Part shown: in pieces, positions 15,524 to 16,697 of the stretch | Layout of the letters: every line of letters begins with the position of its first letter | Numbering within the stretch: the first letter of the stretch is position 1 | NCBI GenBank assembly: GCA_019314185.1 | Contig: JAFCZU010000140.1 | Location: forward strand, 1-16,697 | Direction: 5' to 3' | From: Deltaproteobacteria bacterium | Lineage (GTDB): Bacteria > Desulfobacterota > Desulfobacteria > Desulfobacterales > ETH-SRB1 | Length of the DNA stretch: 16,697 bases | Made by a program: the position numbers and the translations under genes | Notes under the pieces: generated by a model | Seen by the model: the letters and a program-made list of their open reading frames with translations, nothing else | Told to the model about the DNA's origin: nothing | Database searches by the model: none

Positions 15524-15559
15524 CCGTAAAAACAAAACCCAGAAAAGATCTGGAGTTTT
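15524..15559 (-). terminator. Rho-independent terminator
   Basis: On the minus strand AAAAC(T)CCAGA pairs with TCTGGGTTTT across a 5-base loop (15534-15559), about 10 bp with one bulged T. A T-rich run (TTTTGTTTTT) follows into 15524. It would end transcription arriving from the transposase remnant and the gene to its right. Its location just beyond the remnant means it could instead be part of the insertion sequence end. Confidence 0.6.
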
Positions 15560-15654
15560 CCCTCCGATCGAGTCAGGAACAAGCTTTGCTGGAATAATAA
15601 TTTGCTATTTTTTGGGTTATTAGCATGTAATTTATATTGCTGTCAATACAGATT

Positions 15655-15969
15655 TTACATAGGCAAGAACCAACTTCTTTGGGTTGATGATTGATGGAAT
15701 CTCTTCTTTACTGTCCGGATTTCGTATTTGTGCCGCGAACTGTCCAGAGTTTTAATCAAAAATAACCGGTAAATATTATCCGCTAACACGTCGATTCTAA
15801 AAAATACCGCATTTGCATAGCTTTTCCCGCAGGGCATCCTTTCCATGCCAAAACCGACTTTAAGGTCATTTATCCGTTTTTCAATGCTTTCGCCGGGCAG
15901 ATTATACCATCTTAAAATTATAGCAAGGTTACCTGAGCTATTTGAGATGAAGGATATATACCTCTGCAT
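15655..15969 (-). pseudogene. C-terminal remnant of an IS1380-type transposase
   Basis: About 104 residues resembling the end of DDE transposases of the IS1380 group. Recognisable are RWYNLPGESIEKRINDLKVG, GFGMERMPCGKSYANAVFFR, IDVLADNIYRLF and a basic tail with a KKRFHQ segment. The GFGMExxPCG and ANAxFFRxxVLAxN pattern is characteristic as I recall it. The N-terminal and central parts, with the first catalytic aspartates, are missing; upstream the sequence belongs to another gene in a different frame whose stop (15938-15940) lies inside the remnant. An open frame continues to 16029, but that part is a shadow of the neighbouring gene. The fragment is therefore a dead relic, left by deletion or by an insertion that clipped its neighbour. 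No terminal inverted repeat was recognised. Confidence 0.75.
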
Positions 15970-16697
15970 CATCACCCTCCGCTGACGGGCCAAACAGGAT
16001 CGATTTTGGTTCACCCTGCACACGGACATAATATGATGAGCCTGAATCCAGTTGATTTTTAACAGCCCAAGCCAGATACTCTTTTTCTCCCATAGTAAGC
16101 TTCAACCCCTGCATGGGATATTCCAGCACGGCCCTGTCAGGAAGTTTTCCTGCTGGTCCTGCGCCGTGGACATCTATCTCTCCCCCGCAAACCCCGAACA
16201 TGGCCCCTTTCCATGAAGATTCAAAAGGACCTACCTCAAACCAGAGGCCAAGCTGGGGTATGGCATAGATATCGAGACGATATTCTGCGGAAACTTTTTT
16301 CAGCGGCATATTGGCTCTTGCAACCAGTTTAGCGCCAATAGCAGGGTTATCAACGGCAAAAATTTCAGCGCCCTGAAACGGTGCAGGCAGGGAATCAATA
16401 GACGGAATCTTGCCGTCATGAAGAAAAATAATTGGGAAACCATGACCCCTGACAGCCTGTACAGATAACGCCAGCATAGAAAGGCCGTAGCGCATAGACT
16501 CTGATGCAAGTTCTTTGTCAGATGAAAGAATAACCCACAAAGCAGTATCATCCTTGATAAGCTCTTCCCTCGGCCCAAGCCATGCCATCTTTTTCAGATC
16601 ATCCATCCAGAAATGACCATTCGCATCCAGGGCATAGGTCTTGAGCATGGCCATTATTTTTTGAACCTGCTTTTCTTCATGGACAAGTGAGGTGATC
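15938..16697 (-). CDS. Unidentified protein, 5' end outside the window
   Basis: The frame stays open to the right edge, so 252 residues are visible and the N-terminus is missing; a Met at 16654 is internal-looking because the coding pattern continues upstream (VHEEKQVQKI). I do not recognise a family. Visible segments include LKTYALDANGHFWMDDLKKM, DTALWVILSSDKELASESM, a hydrophobic GFPIIFLHDG and a C-terminal GEKEYLAWAVKNQLDSG. There is no membrane segment in the visible part. The last residues (about EVYILHLK and the stop) overlap the transposase remnant in another frame, so the natural C-terminus may have been replaced. Confidence 0.75.
   Translation of the reverse strand, partial: ITSLVHEEKQVQKIMAMLKTYALDANGHFWMDDLKKMAWLGPREELIKDDTALWVILSSDKELASESMRYGLSMLALSVQAVRGHGFPIIFLHDGKIPSIDSLPAPFQGAEIFAVDNPAIGAKLVARANMPLKKVSAEYRLDIYAIPQLGLWFEVGPFESSWKGAMFGVCGGEIDVHGAGPAGKLPDRAVLEYPMQGLKLTMGEKEYLAWAVKNQLDSGSSYYVRVQGEPKSILFGPSAEGDDAEVYILHLK

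Overview
The window looks like chromosomal DNA of an AT-rich Gram-negative anaerobe, most likely a sulfate reducer of the Desulfobacterota (Desulfobacterales-like). That placement is an inference from gene content: LpxC and a lipoprotein point to an outer membrane; the lpxC - DUF4390 - ntrY - ntrX order, a CooC/AcsF-type nickel ATPase, an AcuB/AcuC pair and a phasin-ubiB pair fit that group; and the intergenic DNA is unusually rich in short repeats. No rRNA or tRNA was recognised that could test it.

Left part (1-2889, mostly minus strand): a small lipoprotein gene broken by an exact 70-bp tandem duplication, then comM (YifB-type AAA+ ATPase), then about 490 bp without a gene that holds a dispersed repeat, a palindrome and a heptad-repeat hairpin. 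Central plus-strand operon (2890-8181): lpxC (lipid A synthesis), a secreted DUF4390 protein, the membrane sensor kinase NtrY and its response regulator NtrX, which has a variant GAFTGA loop. Next comes a minus-strand operon (10869 to 8334): AcuC-like deacetylase, AcuB-like CBS-ACT protein and a metallo-beta-lactamase-fold hydrolase, the last two separated by only 2 bp. A CooC/AcsF-like nickel-insertion ATPase (11033-11782, minus) stands alone between inverted copies of a ~50-bp block; those copies also lie just upstream of acuC and of the phasin gene. Then phasin and ubiB (plus strand) are separated by a MITE-like palindromic element. At the right end are a LytM/M23 envelope peptidase, a likely terminator, a C-terminal remnant of an IS1380-type transposase and an unidentified gene that runs off the window edge.

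The genes suggest three themes. Envelope: lipid A synthesis beside a membrane-sensing two-component system, and an M23 peptidase. Acyl-CoA and carbon-store physiology: protein deacetylation (AcuC/AcuB), phasin and quinone-related UbiB. One-carbon metalloenzyme maturation: the CooC-like protein. No clearly new multi-gene system could be established. The most unusual content is intergenic: six heptad (7-bp period) patches, a 160-180-bp dispersed repeat placed alike upstream of two genes, the shared ~50-bp block, and a nested-palindrome element.
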